64,000 nucleotides of DNA from a bacterium (GCA_018266105.1 JAFEBA010000005.1:1-64000), one strand, 5' to 3'. Shown: positions 43,430 through 52,388, counted from the first letter of the stretch. The notes: generated from the sequence alone by a model not told the origin. Numbers and translations: made by a program.

Positions 43430-44257
43430 TCACTTTAGCCAGCGCGCCGCGAACCCCTCGGGCCCCACACCCACTCGGCCGGGAAAATGACGTCGGGCCA
43501 CTCCCACCATCTGATGGAGATACTCCAACCGGCTGGCTCCAGGCTGAACGGATTCAATGGCTGCAGGGAAGGCGGTGACCCGGGTGCGTGTGCCATTGGA
43601 AGTGCCGTCTCCGCCTACGAAGTGGTCGAGAATGACCGCATCAAAACTCTCCTTCAAGCGTTCGAAAAAGGGCTCGGGTTCTCGAATAGGAATCAGCGGC
43701 GAAAGGCAGGCCACCGTCATCAGGCCGGCCCTGCGCAGGGTCCGTCCCGCCTCCATTCGCTTTGCCACTGAGCAGGCCGGAGCTGGCAGTCCAGGCAGCC
43801 GATCCCGGTCACTTTCGATGGAGATGTGCACACGCGTGGGTAGCTGCAGCAGAAGTTGAGTGTACTCCGAGACCAGATCTGAGTGAGTCTGAACAATGAG
43901 TAGATCTGGGGGCTGATGCACCATTGCCTCCAGAACCGAGCGGGTGATGCCGGTCGTTCTTTCCTGGGGGGGAAACGGGTCGGTGGCTGAGGACATGAAA
44001 ATGGAGACCGGTCCGCGCCTGCGCTCACGTCCAATTTCGGCCAGATAGAGAGAGCCCGCGTTGGACTTGCCCTCCAAGAAGCTTCCCCAAGGGCGGCCTT
44101 GGGTCAGAAAGCGATTGTGCTGCACATAACAGGCCACCCCACAGAGGGAACGACCCAGCGAGCATCCCCGGTAGGGATTGAGTGAGTGACTGCAGACCGA
44201 CTTCAGGTAGCCGGAGGACCGAGTCAGGATAGAACGGGCTTCCACCAGCGTGAGCAT
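43430..44257 (-). CDS. SPL-like radical SAM protein with unusual cysteine spacing
   Basis: A 275-residue radical SAM protein resembling spore photoproduct lyase-type enzymes (SLNPYRGC followed by a short loop). The probable cluster cysteines are Cys32, Cys39 and Cys43, spaced C-x6-C-x3-C instead of the usual C-x3-C-x2-C. Downstream SATDPFPPQE and the Arg/Glu-rich segments fit a radical SAM barrel. The reaction is unknown; DNA-lesion or RNA modification roles have been suggested for relatives. It is transcribed towards rplX and divergent from the cyclase operon. Confidence 0.75.
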   Translation of the reverse strand: MLTLVEARSILTRSSGYLKSVCSHSLNPYRGCSLGRSLCGVACYVQHNRFLTQGRPWGSFLEGKSNAGSLYLAEIGRERRRGPVSIFMSSATDPFPPQERTTGITRSVLEAMVHQPPDLLIVQTHSDLVSEYTQLLLQLPTRVHISIESDRDRLPGLPAPACSVAKRMEAGRTLRRAGLMTVACLSPLIPIREPEPFFERLKESFDAVILDHFVGGDGTSNGTRTRVTAFPAAIESVQPGASRLEYLHQMVGVARRHFPGRVGVGPEGFAARWLK

Positions 44258-44319
44258 CAGGCAATAGTATACAACGCCCAGGGGGATTCATCTTCATTGC
44301 AGCGAACGCGGATGCTCAT

Positions 44320-45636
44320 ATGACAGACGCCAACGTCAGGTCAGGCAGCGACGGGGGCGCGGGAGACGAGCACAGCACTCTGCGGACGGATGCCGCGCTG
44401 TTCGCGGGGAACCGCGCCTGGCTGCGCAGCGGATTCGACCTGCTGATCAAAGATCAACACCAGTCCCGGCGCATGCCGATGTGCTACTCCTACCTGACCG
44501 TGGGCAGAGACGCCGGCGACCGGCGCTGCGATATCACCCTGGAAGACCCTGGCATTTGCGGCCGCCAGGCCATGCTCAAGCTGGTGAAAGGCCAGGTCTT
44601 CTTCACCAACCTGGACGTGCGCACAACCTGCTATGTCAACGGCGAGGAGAGCGCTTTTGCTCAGTTGCGCGATGGCGACGTGCTCAGCATGGGCGGGGCC
44701 ACCGTGACGTTGATCCAGCTCAAGGAAGCGGTGGCCTTCCTGGAAGGCTACAGCGAGCCACATCGCCAGCAACACTGGACCCTTTCGCCCGGTTGCAACC
44801 TGGTCGGGCGGGTGGGCAGGCGTCAGAATGAGGTGGTGCTGAACGACCCCACTGTCTCGCGCGAGCACTGCACCATCGAGAGCCAGGACGGCGTGTTTGT
44901 TTTGCGCGTGGATTCTGGCCACGAGGCCACCTGGGTGAACGCTGAGGTGGTGGAATCCCTCAAGGTTCTCCACGACGAGGACCTGATACAACTGGGTCAG
45001 CAATTGCTGCGGTTTCGCACCTATCAGGTGCAGCCTCAAAAACGTCGAGAATTGGCTCCGCGCGAGGCCACCATTCTCTTCTCGGACATTTGGAACTACA
45101 CCCAGATGGCCGAAGACCGGCCTCTAGAGCAGGTCATCAGCCAGCTGAACGAGATGTATAGAGGCCTGGGAAAAGTCATCGTGGACAACCAGGGCACTCT
45201 GATGAGCTACCTTGGAGATGCCATGATGGCCTTCTTTGATTCGGAGGGCCCCGAGGATGTATTGCATCCCGCCCGGGCCGTGCGAGCCGCCATCAACATG
45301 GTCAACAAGCTCAATCGTCTCAACCGAGAATGGGAAGTCGAGGGCAAACCCAAGCTCACCATCGGTATCGGTATCGCCACCGGCGAGGTCATGGTGGGGG
45401 ATGTGGGCCTGACCGCTCATCGCGAGTTTGCCGCCATGGGTGACACGACCAACGTGGCCGCCCGAATCGAAAAGCTAACTCGCGACTTTTCTGCTCAAGT
45501 CCTGGTTTCGGGGGCGACCGCCCGGCATCTGGGGGACGAGTTTGTCTTGCGCGAACTGGGCTCGACTGAGATTCGCGGGCGCCGCAGTCCGGTCGAACTG
45601 TATCACGTTGTGGGGATTCGTCAGGAGACCGAATGA
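44320..45636 (+). CDS. Class III nucleotide cyclase with two FHA domains
   Basis: A 438-residue protein. Residues about 55-125 and 150-222 look like FHA domains (phosphothreonine binding; the second has the SREH motif typical of FHA). The C-terminus (about 250-430) is a class III adenylyl/guanylyl cyclase: metal Asp in LFSDIWNY, GDAMMAFF, and the NVAARIEK segment with the transition-state Asn and Arg. FHA domains fused to cyclases suggest control by Ser/Thr phosphorylation, and a Ser/Thr kinase lies elsewhere in the window (8296). Nucleotide specificity is not clear. It starts a six-gene operon. Confidence 0.88.
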   Translation: MTDANVRSGSDGGAGDEHSTLRTDAALFAGNRAWLRSGFDLLIKDQHQSRRMPMCYSYLTVGRDAGDRRCDITLEDPGICGRQAMLKLVKGQVFFTNLDVRTTCYVNGEESAFAQLRDGDVLSMGGATVTLIQLKEAVAFLEGYSEPHRQQHWTLSPGCNLVGRVGRRQNEVVLNDPTVSREHCTIESQDGVFVLRVDSGHEATWVNAEVVESLKVLHDEDLIQLGQQLLRFRTYQVQPQKRRELAPREATILFSDIWNYTQMAEDRPLEQVISQLNEMYRGLGKVIVDNQGTLMSYLGDAMMAFFDSEGPEDVLHPARAVRAAINMVNKLNRLNREWEVEGKPKLTIGIGIATGEVMVGDVGLTAHREFAAMGDTTNVAARIEKLTRDFSAQVLVSGATARHLGDEFVLRELGSTEIRGRRSPVELYHVVGIRQETE

Positions 45637-46463
45637 GTTTTCGTAAGTTTCACGGTAGCGATCGCTATCTCACCAATCACAGTTTGGAAATGGCCGTCAA
45701 CACCGCAATCGCCCTGGAGAAGCCCCTGCTGGTGCGGGGGGAACCCGGCACGGGCAAGACTGAGCTGGCTCTGGCCATCGCCAAAGCCTTGGAGATGCCG
45801 CTCATTCGCTGGCACGTCAAAAGCACCACGCGTGCCCAGGAGGGGCTGTACACTTATGACACGGTACAGCGCCTGTATGATTCGCGTTTCGACGATACGG
45901 CCGTGCACGACATCCGTCATTACATTCATCAGGGACCTCTGGGGCAGGCCTTTAGTTCGGAGCAGCGAGTGGTGCTGCTGATCGACGAGGTGGATAAGGC
46001 CGACATCGAATTCCCTAACGATTTGCTCAATGAACTCGATCGTATGAGCTTCACCATCCCGGAGCTTCGCGAAGAGGTCGTGGCCAGGCACCGGCCGGTG
46101 GTGATTATCACCAGTAACAACGAGAAAGAGCTGCCTGACCCCTTCCTGCGCCGCTGTATCTTTCATTTCATCGAGTTCCCCGATGAAGAGCTGCTGGGGC
46201 GGATCCTGAAGGTGCACCACCCGGAACTGGAAGAGTCGCTCAGCCAGCAGGCGCTCCAGGCTTTCCTGAGCCTGCGTGAGGCTCCGTTGCGCAAGCGCCC
46301 CTCCACCAGCGAGTTGATCGACTGGGTGGCGGCTCTCAAGGCTGCCGGTATTTCCTCATTCAATCTGGAGCAGTTGCCGATGTTGGGCACCCTGATTAAG
46401 AAAGAACAGGACCTGCAGCTGATTCAGGAACGGGTGACCCGTCGGGGTCACTGGCGCAATTAG
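45633..46463 (+). CDS. MoxR-family AAA+ ATPase
   Basis: A 276-residue ATPase of the MoxR family. Walker A GEPGTGKT, Walker B LLIDEVDKAD and sensor 1 ITSNNE are present. MoxR proteins act as chaperones for VWA-domain partners and metalloenzymes. It overlaps the cyclase stop by four bases, and a VWA protein follows two bases after its stop, a classic MoxR-VWA pair. Confidence 0.93.
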   Translation: MSFRKFHGSDRYLTNHSLEMAVNTAIALEKPLLVRGEPGTGKTELALAIAKALEMPLIRWHVKSTTRAQEGLYTYDTVQRLYDSRFDDTAVHDIRHYIHQGPLGQAFSSEQRVVLLIDEVDKADIEFPNDLLNELDRMSFTIPELREEVVARHRPVVIITSNNEKELPDPFLRRCIFHFIEFPDEELLGRILKVHHPELEESLSQQALQAFLSLREAPLRKRPSTSELIDWVAALKAAGISSFNLEQLPMLGTLIKKEQDLQLIQERVTRRGHWRN

Positions 46464-46465
46464 CC

Positions 46466-47659
46466 GTGTTTATCGGGTTTCTCCTGGAGCTGCGTCGTTT
46501 TGGCGTGCCGGTCGGGACCCAGGAGATGCTCACCCTGGCGGAAGCGCTGCAGAAGGGTTTGCACGGATCCACTCTGGACGGTTTCTACGAGCTGGGTCGG
46601 GCCGTTTTGATTCATCGCGAATCTCACCTGGATGCCTATGACCAGGCTTTTCTGAAGCATTTCCACAATGCCCGCATCGAGTCGATTAAGATGCACCAGG
46701 ATCTGCTGGATTGGCTGAAGGAAGCAGCCCCGCTGGAGTTGCCCGAGGACTGGAAGTGGCTGGAAGAAGTCGACCCGGAGGAACTCCGACGCGAGTTTGA
46801 AGATCGGCTGCGCGAGCAAGATGAGCGCCACGATGGAGGCTCCAAGTGGATCGGAACCGGCGGTCGCAGTCCATTCGGGCACTCGGGCGCGCCCCGCCCC
46901 GGTATCCGGGTGGGAGGGACCGGCAAAAACCGCAGCGCTATCCACGTGGCCGGCGAGCGGCGCTTCAAGGGTTACCGCAATGACCGTCAGATGGACGTGC
47001 GCCAGTGGGCCGTGGCCCTGCGCAAGTTACGCAATTTTCATCGCCACGGTCAGGAAGAAGAGCTGGACGTGGACGGCACCATTGACGCCACCGCCCGCAA
47101 CGCCGGCGATCTGGAAGTTATCACCCGACCGCCCCGACGCCCCAACACACGCGTCATACTCTTGCTGGACGTGGGAGGCTCGATGGACCCCTACGTGATG
47201 CTGGTGGAGCAGCTCTTTTCAGCGGCCGCGTCCTCCAGTCACTTTAAAGAATTCCGCAGCTATTTCTTTCACAACTGCATTTACGGTAAGCTTTTCAAAG
47301 ACGAGCATTTCCGCGAAAGTATTACCCTGCGGCAGTTGTTGGGCGAGTGTGGACCCCACTACCGGCTGATCATCGTGGGGGACGCTGCCATGGCTCCTTA
47401 CGAGCTCTTTCATCCCAAGGGCTCCTATTTCTTCGGCCCACCTCAGGAGAAGACGGGCTGGGACTACATGACTCAGCTGGCCGCCCACTATCCGCGCACC
47501 TGCTGGCTTAATCCGGACGACCCGCGTTACTGGCAGGGCCCTGGCAGTACGCGAGAAGCCCTGGCCCGTTTGTTTCCTATGTATCCGTTGACCCTGGACG
47601 GTCTGACCGAAGCCATCGCCGGACTCAACGGTACCCGTCCGGCCAGCGGCAGCGCCTGA
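46466..47659 (+). CDS. CoxE-like VWA-domain protein
   Basis: A 397-residue protein whose C-terminal half (about 225-390) is a VWA domain with the metal-ion site D-x-G-x-S in LLLDVGGSMDPY (about 231-240). The N-terminal half is helical and matches the CoxE-like/DUF-type VWA partners of MoxR. These work together on enzyme maturation or stress functions. It is GTG-started at 46466. Its target is unknown; neighbouring genes give no enzyme that obviously needs maturation. Confidence 0.85.
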   Translation: MFIGFLLELRRFGVPVGTQEMLTLAEALQKGLHGSTLDGFYELGRAVLIHRESHLDAYDQAFLKHFHNARIESIKMHQDLLDWLKEAAPLELPEDWKWLEEVDPEELRREFEDRLREQDERHDGGSKWIGTGGRSPFGHSGAPRPGIRVGGTGKNRSAIHVAGERRFKGYRNDRQMDVRQWAVALRKLRNFHRHGQEEELDVDGTIDATARNAGDLEVITRPPRRPNTRVILLLDVGGSMDPYVMLVEQLFSAAASSSHFKEFRSYFFHNCIYGKLFKDEHFRESITLRQLLGECGPHYRLIIVGDAAMAPYELFHPKGSYFFGPPQEKTGWDYMTQLAAHYPRTCWLNPDDPRYWQGPGSTREALARLFPMYPLTLDGLTEAIAGLNGTRPASGSA

Positions 47660-47660
47660 A

Positions 47661-48959
47661 ATGAATCCTTTTGCCCCTCCGCCCGCGGCGGTGCCTGTGC
47701 CGCCCGAGGAAGTGCCTGGCAAATACGAATACTGGCGAACTCGCCAACTCTACGCAACCTTCGTTGGCTATGCCATCTTTTACTTTGTGCGCAAGAACCT
47801 GAGCTGCGCTATGCCTTTGATGGAAAAGCAGTTGGGGATCGGCAAAGCTCAGCTGGGCGGTTTCCTGACCGCCCACGGCGTGATCTACGGGCTCTCCAAG
47901 TTCCTCAACGGCATGCTGGCAGACCGCTCCAACGCGCGTACATTCCTGGTCTTTGGGCTTCTGATGTCGGCTCTCATGAACTTTTGGTTTGGATTGTCCT
48001 CGGGAGTGCTCACTTTGGGAGTGGTCTGGGTGCTCAACGGCTGGTTTCAGGGAATGGGCTTTCCCCCATGCGCCAGGGTGCTCAGTCACTGGTTTGCCCC
48101 CCAGGAGCGCGGAGTCAAGTGGGGCATTTGGAACACCTCGCACCAGGTGGGGGGATTTGTGATTCTCTGGCTCGGCGGTTGGCTGGGTCAGCACTACGGG
48201 TGGCGGGCGGTTTTTTATGTGCCCGCTCTGATCGCGCTGGTGGTCAGTTTTTTTGTCTACGATCGTCTGCGCGACACACCTGAGTCACTCGGTCTGCCGG
48301 ATATTGAAGTCTATGCCGGTCAGCCCGGCACGGACCACCTGGAGGCCGGCCAAGTCGAGCCCGATTTTGCTCGACGACTGCGCCATCGGGTCTTTGGCAA
48401 CCCTTTCGTTTGGCTGATCTGTTTGGGGAATTTTTTCGTCTATGTGGTTCGCTACGTATTTTTTGATTGGTGGCCGACCTTTCTCAGTCAGGAGCGTCAC
48501 TTTGAGCTGAGCCAGGCCGGCCAGTTGACCTCCTATTTTGAAGTGGCCGGGCTGTTTGGCTCTCTGCTGGCCGGTTTTCTCTCTGACCGCTGGCTCAAAG
48601 GCCGACGCAATCCGGTCTGCCTCTTCTACCTGTTTTGCACTCTGGGCACCATTCTCTATTATCGAACCATGCCGGTGCAGGGCTACTGGCAGGAAGCCGC
48701 TGCCGTGGCCGCGGTAGGCTTTTTCATCTACGGTCCCCAGTTTCTGGTGGGGGTCATGGTGACGGACATCGCCGGTAAGGAAGCGGCCGCTTCAGCCATC
48801 GGCCTGACCGGATTTTTTGGTTATCTCAGCGGAGTTCTGTCCGGCTACGGGTTGGGACGCCTGGTCGAAATCTACGGCTGGGATGCCAGCTTTCAGCTCA
48901 CCATCGCCTGTACTCTAGGCGCCATCTTGTGCTTTGCACTTTGCGGAAGGAAAACCTGA
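47661..48959 (+). CDS. OPA-family major facilitator transporter
   Basis: A 432-residue membrane transporter of the major facilitator superfamily, OPA (organophosphate:phosphate antiporter) branch. RKNLSCAMP in helix 1 and the segment NGWFQGMGFPPCARVLSHWF resemble GlpT/UhpT/UhpC. About twelve membrane helices are evident. It would exchange a phosphate ester (such as glycerol-3-phosphate or sugar phosphate) or act as a sensor like UhpC; the substrate cannot be read from sequence. It is the fourth gene of the operon. Confidence 0.88.
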   Translation: MNPFAPPPAAVPVPPEEVPGKYEYWRTRQLYATFVGYAIFYFVRKNLSCAMPLMEKQLGIGKAQLGGFLTAHGVIYGLSKFLNGMLADRSNARTFLVFGLLMSALMNFWFGLSSGVLTLGVVWVLNGWFQGMGFPPCARVLSHWFAPQERGVKWGIWNTSHQVGGFVILWLGGWLGQHYGWRAVFYVPALIALVVSFFVYDRLRDTPESLGLPDIEVYAGQPGTDHLEAGQVEPDFARRLRHRVFGNPFVWLICLGNFFVYVVRYVFFDWWPTFLSQERHFELSQAGQLTSYFEVAGLFGSLLAGFLSDRWLKGRRNPVCLFYLFCTLGTILYYRTMPVQGYWQEAAAVAAVGFFIYGPQFLVGVMVTDIAGKEAAASAIGLTGFFGYLSGVLSGYGLGRLVEIYGWDASFQLTIACTLGAILCFALCGRKT

Positions 48960-49712
48960 ATGGTCACAACTGAAGTTCGAGATGAGGTGGCCTGGATTCG
49001 CCTCAATGATCCTGCTCGCCTCAATGCCATGGGGGAGGAGATGGCCGGTCATTTCGCCGCGGCCGTCGCTCACCTCAAGAAGCAGCCGTTGCGGGCGGCC
49101 GTGCTGAGCGGCGAGGGTACTTCTTTCTCGGCCGGCGGCGATCTGGAAATGCTCAAGGCCAAACAAACTCGAAGTTGGGCTACCAACACAGGCGATATGC
49201 TGGCTTTCTATCACACCTTTCTCAGTCTGCTTGAGCTGGAAGTTCCCTTGATTGCGGCCGTTCACGGATGGGCGGTGGGGGCGGGATGCTGCCTGATGGC
49301 CGCCTGCGATATCCGTCTGGCCGATCCTGAAGCGCGTTTCCGCGTGCCCTTCCTGGGAATGGGCTTGTTTCCGGGCATGGGGTCCACCTACTGGTTCAGT
49401 AAGCGGATGGCACCGTGGGCGTCGGAATTTCTTCTGACCGGGGCCACCTGGGACGCACGGACCGCTTGTGAGCGGGGCCTGGTCACCCAGATTTGCGAAC
49501 CCGGCCAGGTCATGGAACTGGCTCAGTTGCAGGTGGAGAAGATCCTGAAAAACGGCCCTGAAGTGACCCGCGATTTGTTGCACGTGCTCCGAGGAGATCC
49601 GAGCGAGTTGCGGGCCGCTCTGGCTCGTGAAGCCGATTTGCAGGCTCGCAGCTACAACCGTGAGGAATTTGCTGAAAGGATTCGTCATGCTGATTCTCAT
49701 CGTCGGCGATAA
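48960..49712 (+). CDS. Crotonase-fold protein without hydratase glutamates
   Basis: A 250-residue protein of the enoyl-CoA hydratase/isomerase superfamily. The oxyanion-hole segments FSAGGDL and GWAVGAG are normal, so CoA-thioester binding is likely. The two catalytic glutamates of enoyl-CoA hydratase are replaced: Cys111 where GGGxE has Glu, and Phe131 where PE has Glu. It therefore probably catalyses a different reaction, or none, within the crotonase fold (inference). It follows the transporter without a gap and overlaps the GGDEF gene by 26 bases. Confidence 0.85.
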   Translation: MVTTEVRDEVAWIRLNDPARLNAMGEEMAGHFAAAVAHLKKQPLRAAVLSGEGTSFSAGGDLEMLKAKQTRSWATNTGDMLAFYHTFLSLLELEVPLIAAVHGWAVGAGCCLMAACDIRLADPEARFRVPFLGMGLFPGMGSTYWFSKRMAPWASEFLLTGATWDARTACERGLVTQICEPGQVMELAQLQVEKILKNGPEVTRDLLHVLRGDPSELRAALAREADLQARSYNREEFAERIRHADSHRRR

Positions 49713-50604
49713 AGAAGAAGAACGCCGCGTTTTACGCGAGGCGGTAGAACGGCTGGGCTACCAGTGGCGGGAAGCCGCTGACGGAGACGCGGGCTGGCTG
49801 CAGTATTTGAATTGTCGGCCTCAGGTGATTCTCAGTGATTACATCATGCCCGGCAAGAACGGACTGGAATTGTGTCGCGCGGTTCGCTCCCAGCCGTTTG
49901 ACCACTACACTTACTTTGTCTTGCTCTCCACTCTGTCGCAGCGCGATCATATTCTGGAGGGTCTGCGGTCTGGCGCCGATGACTATCTGCCCAAGCCCGT
50001 GGACGTGGAAGACCTGCAACTGCGGCTGCTGGCTGCCCAGCGGGTGACCGAGCTGCACGCCCGTCTGGCTGAACAACGCCACCAACTGCAGTTGATGAGC
50101 GCTCGTCTGTTGGAAGAGAGCCGGCGCGATCCCTTGACTCAGGTGGGGAACCGCCTGCGCTACCACGATGACTCTCCCAAGTTTCTGGAACTGCCTTGCG
50201 CGGTCGCTCTTTGCGACATCGATTGCTTCAAACAATACAATGATATTTACGGGCACCTGGAGGGCGATAAAATACTCAAGCTGGTGGCCAGCCAACTCGA
50301 TCGCCTCAGCGGCGACGCCCATGTCTACCGGTTTGGTGGCGAGGAGTTTCTCTTGATTTTCCCTGCTACCGAGACCGAAGCGGCTCGGGCCGTTTTAGAG
50401 AACCTGCGCCAGGAAATCGAGAACCTGGGAGTGGTTCACGTCGGCAACCAGCCTTACGGCAAACTCACCGTAACCTTTGGTCTTTGCCCTCTGGATGGGA
50501 CCACGCTGGGCGACCTGGAACGGGTCGGCAAGCAGGCCGATGAAGCCCTTTATGACGGCAAGAGAACCGGGCGCAATCGGGTTCGGCTCTATACGCCGGC
50601 CTGA
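49687..50604 (+). CDS. Response regulator with GGDEF diguanylate cyclase domain
   Basis: A 305-residue two-domain regulator. The receiver domain (about 1-120) has the phospho-Asp in LSDYIMPGKNG and the conserved Lys in LPKPVD. The GGDEF domain (about 150-300) has an intact GGEEF, so c-di-GMP synthesis is likely. The product-inhibition I-site (R-x-x-D before GGEEF) is not evident. ATG 49687 has AAAGGA upstream; an in-frame ATG at 49627 would add an unrelated segment. It ends the operon and may feed the PilZ proteins at 2798, 20693 and 33570. Confidence 0.93.
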   Translation: MLILIVGDKEEERRVLREAVERLGYQWREAADGDAGWLQYLNCRPQVILSDYIMPGKNGLELCRAVRSQPFDHYTYFVLLSTLSQRDHILEGLRSGADDYLPKPVDVEDLQLRLLAAQRVTELHARLAEQRHQLQLMSARLLEESRRDPLTQVGNRLRYHDDSPKFLELPCAVALCDIDCFKQYNDIYGHLEGDKILKLVASQLDRLSGDAHVYRFGGEEFLLIFPATETEAARAVLENLRQEIENLGVVHVGNQPYGKLTVTFGLCPLDGTTLGDLERVGKQADEALYDGKRTGRNRVRLYTPA

Positions 50605-51197
50605 ATTTCAGAGTCGAACTGGCCGCCTTCCCACTCCACCAATACGGGAGCGGGGGCGGCTGCCAGGTCATCGGTGGGATACCAGACCCGGCCTTTGCGT
50701 GCCACGATCAGCAAGCCCTCATCGTCGCCCAGAGCGCAGAAGTCCTCTCGACACGGGCCGAAGATGGGCAAGTTGAGCTGTTTTCTGGTTTCGGCCACGC
50801 TTTCCACCACCAGACCAACTTCGCTGACGCAGAGCCACTCCGGGTCAGGTTTCTCTTGGTCCACGCGGTCGCGGACGATGGCTTCCATCAGATTTCCGGC
50901 CGGGTCCCAGAAGTAGACGCTGCGGGCCCGCCAGCTTTCAAACTCGAAGCGGGTTTCTCCCTGGCTGTCTGCAACCAGAGGGGTGCGGGCGCTGAGCCAC
51001 TCGATTCCGGCTTGCCACTGGTTGGGCGGCCAGTTGAAGGCCAGATGATAGCGATGGGCTTGACCGGCCACGAACTCCAGGCGGGTCCGGCCCGCCTGCA
51101 CCCCACCTCCGATCAGCGGCATCCCCAGCACCCGGCTGTAGAAATCGCGCAGTTGCTCAGGGTCGGTGCATTCAAGGCGAACTCGAGAGATTCTCAT
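50589..51197 (-). CDS. VOC (glyoxalase-fold) family protein
   Basis: A 202-residue protein with the vicinal-oxygen-chelate fold: paired beta-alpha-beta-beta-beta modules are suggested by RVRLECTDPEQLRDFYSRVLG at the start and YFWDPAGNLMEAIVRD in the first half. Members include glyoxalases, dioxygenases and resistance proteins; metal ligands cannot be assigned with certainty, so the activity is unknown. It converges on the GGDEF gene with a 16-base overlap. Confidence 0.75.
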   Translation of the reverse strand: MRISRVRLECTDPEQLRDFYSRVLGMPLIGGGVQAGRTRLEFVAGQAHRYHLAFNWPPNQWQAGIEWLSARTPLVADSQGETRFEFESWRARSVYFWDPAGNLMEAIVRDRVDQEKPDPEWLCVSEVGLVVESVAETRKQLNLPIFGPCREDFCALGDDEGLLIVARKGRVWYPTDDLAAAPAPVLVEWEGGQFDSEIQAGV

Positions 51198-51351
51198 CAG
51201 CTTTCCTGTTCTGCGAGTTCTGGCGGCTGACCCGCTTTTGTCGGGCCGGGCGTCGGGATGTTCACATTCGCGCCATCTGGTGGTCGATCGTCGGGCCTAT
51301 ACTGCGGCCAAAGATAGATAAAATAACTGCAGAGACAGAGGAAGACGTCCC

Positions 51352-51852
51352 GTGAAAATTAGCACTGCCCCCCAGTTTACCCTGAACAAGGTTCCCCAGA
51401 ATAACAAGCCTCAGGCACCAGCCACCCCGCCCAAGCCGGATCAGGTCGAGCTGAACCAGGGCCAGCAGCCCGAGCCTTCCGTTTCTTACGGCCGAGTCGC
51501 CACTTTAGGCGCCGGCCTGGTTGGCGGAGCCGCCCTGGGTGCGGCCGCTGGTTTCCACGGCGGTTTTCTGGCCGAAGCCATCGCCGTCTGTTCCATCCCG
51601 GGCCTAGCCGTTGGAGGCGCCCTTCTGGGTGGAATCGCGGCCGAGCAATTTGGCCCCAGCAGCAGTGAATACCGCGCCATTGGCGGGGCGATGGTGGGCG
51701 GTCTGTTGGGTGCGGGCGCTGGCGTGACCCAGTCCTTCATGACGGCCACGGGCGGACCGGTGCTGGCTGCCACCCTGGGCGTTTCGGCTGCTCTGATGGG
51801 GGGACTGATGGTCTTTAAGGCGTTGGCCCGGCCCGAACAACCCCCCCAGTAG
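51352..51852 (+). CDS. Tagged glycine-zipper membrane protein
   Basis: A 166-residue protein beginning MKISTAPQFTL, then a disordered stretch with KPDQVELNQ (28-36), one of the shared N-terminal motifs. From about residue 48 to 158 it is a run of Ala/Gly-rich hydrophobic helices with glycine-zipper spacing (GAGLVGGAALGAAAGFHGG and similar), typical of small membrane-inserting proteins. There is no signal peptide. The GTG start has GAGGAAG about eight bases upstream. The neighbour at 51944 is similar in type but not sequence-identical, so the two may act together. Confidence 0.8.
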   Translation: MKISTAPQFTLNKVPQNNKPQAPATPPKPDQVELNQGQQPEPSVSYGRVATLGAGLVGGAALGAAAGFHGGFLAEAIAVCSIPGLAVGGALLGGIAAEQFGPSSSEYRAIGGAMVGGLLGAGAGVTQSFMTATGGPVLAATLGVSAALMGGLMVFKALARPEQPPQ

Positions 51853-51943
51853 CGAACCCTGGGCGGCTGGCGGCCGGACTGAAATTGAGACATTTTTCAG
51901 CTCTTTCGGATATGCCTGACATACAGAGAGAAGGATGAGTGAC

Positions 51944-52333
51944 ATGCAGATTCAGAGATTTCAGAATACTCCCCGCCAGCTGCCCAAAGTGAACAACCAA
52001 CCGCGGCAGCCTGAGGAGCCCAGCAAGGGCCCCTCGGACAAGAGCCCGTTCCTGGAAGGTGCTCAGCTGGGCGCAGCTCATTTCGGCGTGCCTGCTCTGG
52101 CCGGGTTGCTCGTTCCTCAGCATCCCTTCCTGGCCGGGGCCGTAGCCGGAGCGGCGGTTGTGGCGGTTCGCGCTGGCGGATTTGTCAAGGAGAATGGTGG
52201 GGCGATGATCAGCGCCGCCCTGGTCGGCGGTTTGTGCGGCTATGCAGGCGGTCACTTTGGTGTGCCGGGCGTGGTCGGCGCCACCGCTCTGGGTGCTCTT
52301 CAGATGGGTCTACAGCACAGTAATCGTTCTTAG
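51944..52333 (+). CDS. Tagged small glycine-rich membrane protein
   Basis: A 129-residue protein beginning MQIQRFQNTP, very like the MQIQSFQ start of the gene at 61692. A disordered Pro-rich section (10-35, with PSDKSPFLEG) precedes two to three Ala/Gly/Val-rich hydrophobic segments (about 40-128). ATG 51944 has AGAAGG eight bases upstream and gives the MQIQ start; the in-frame ATG at 51935 sits directly on that site. The function is unknown; like its neighbour it looks like a glycine-zipper protein. Confidence 0.75.
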   Translation: MQIQRFQNTPRQLPKVNNQPRQPEEPSKGPSDKSPFLEGAQLGAAHFGVPALAGLLVPQHPFLAGAVAGAAVVAVRAGGFVKENGGAMISAALVGGLCGYAGGHFGVPGVVGATALGALQMGLQHSNRS

Positions 52334-52347
52334 CGGCTGAGTCACGC

Positions 52348-52385
52348 GGGCAGGGCTTTGCACCCATCGGTGGGAAAGCCCGCCC
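52348..52385 (+). promoter_or_regulatory. Strong hairpin immediately before the metG start
   Basis: GGGCTTT (52353-52359) pairs with AAAGCCC (52375-52381), extended outward by GGGC/GCCC (52348-52351, 52382-52385) and inward by CCCA-TCGG-TGGG. It ends three bases before the metG ATG and covers the place where a Shine-Dalgarno sequence would be. It has no T-run, so it is more likely a translational control element than a terminator. Confidence 0.5.
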
Positions 52386-52388
52386 ACG

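Noticed and set aside
43289..43430. A 20-codon ORF after the rplX terminator
   Set aside because: No ribosome site, no conservation information and a length within chance expectation.
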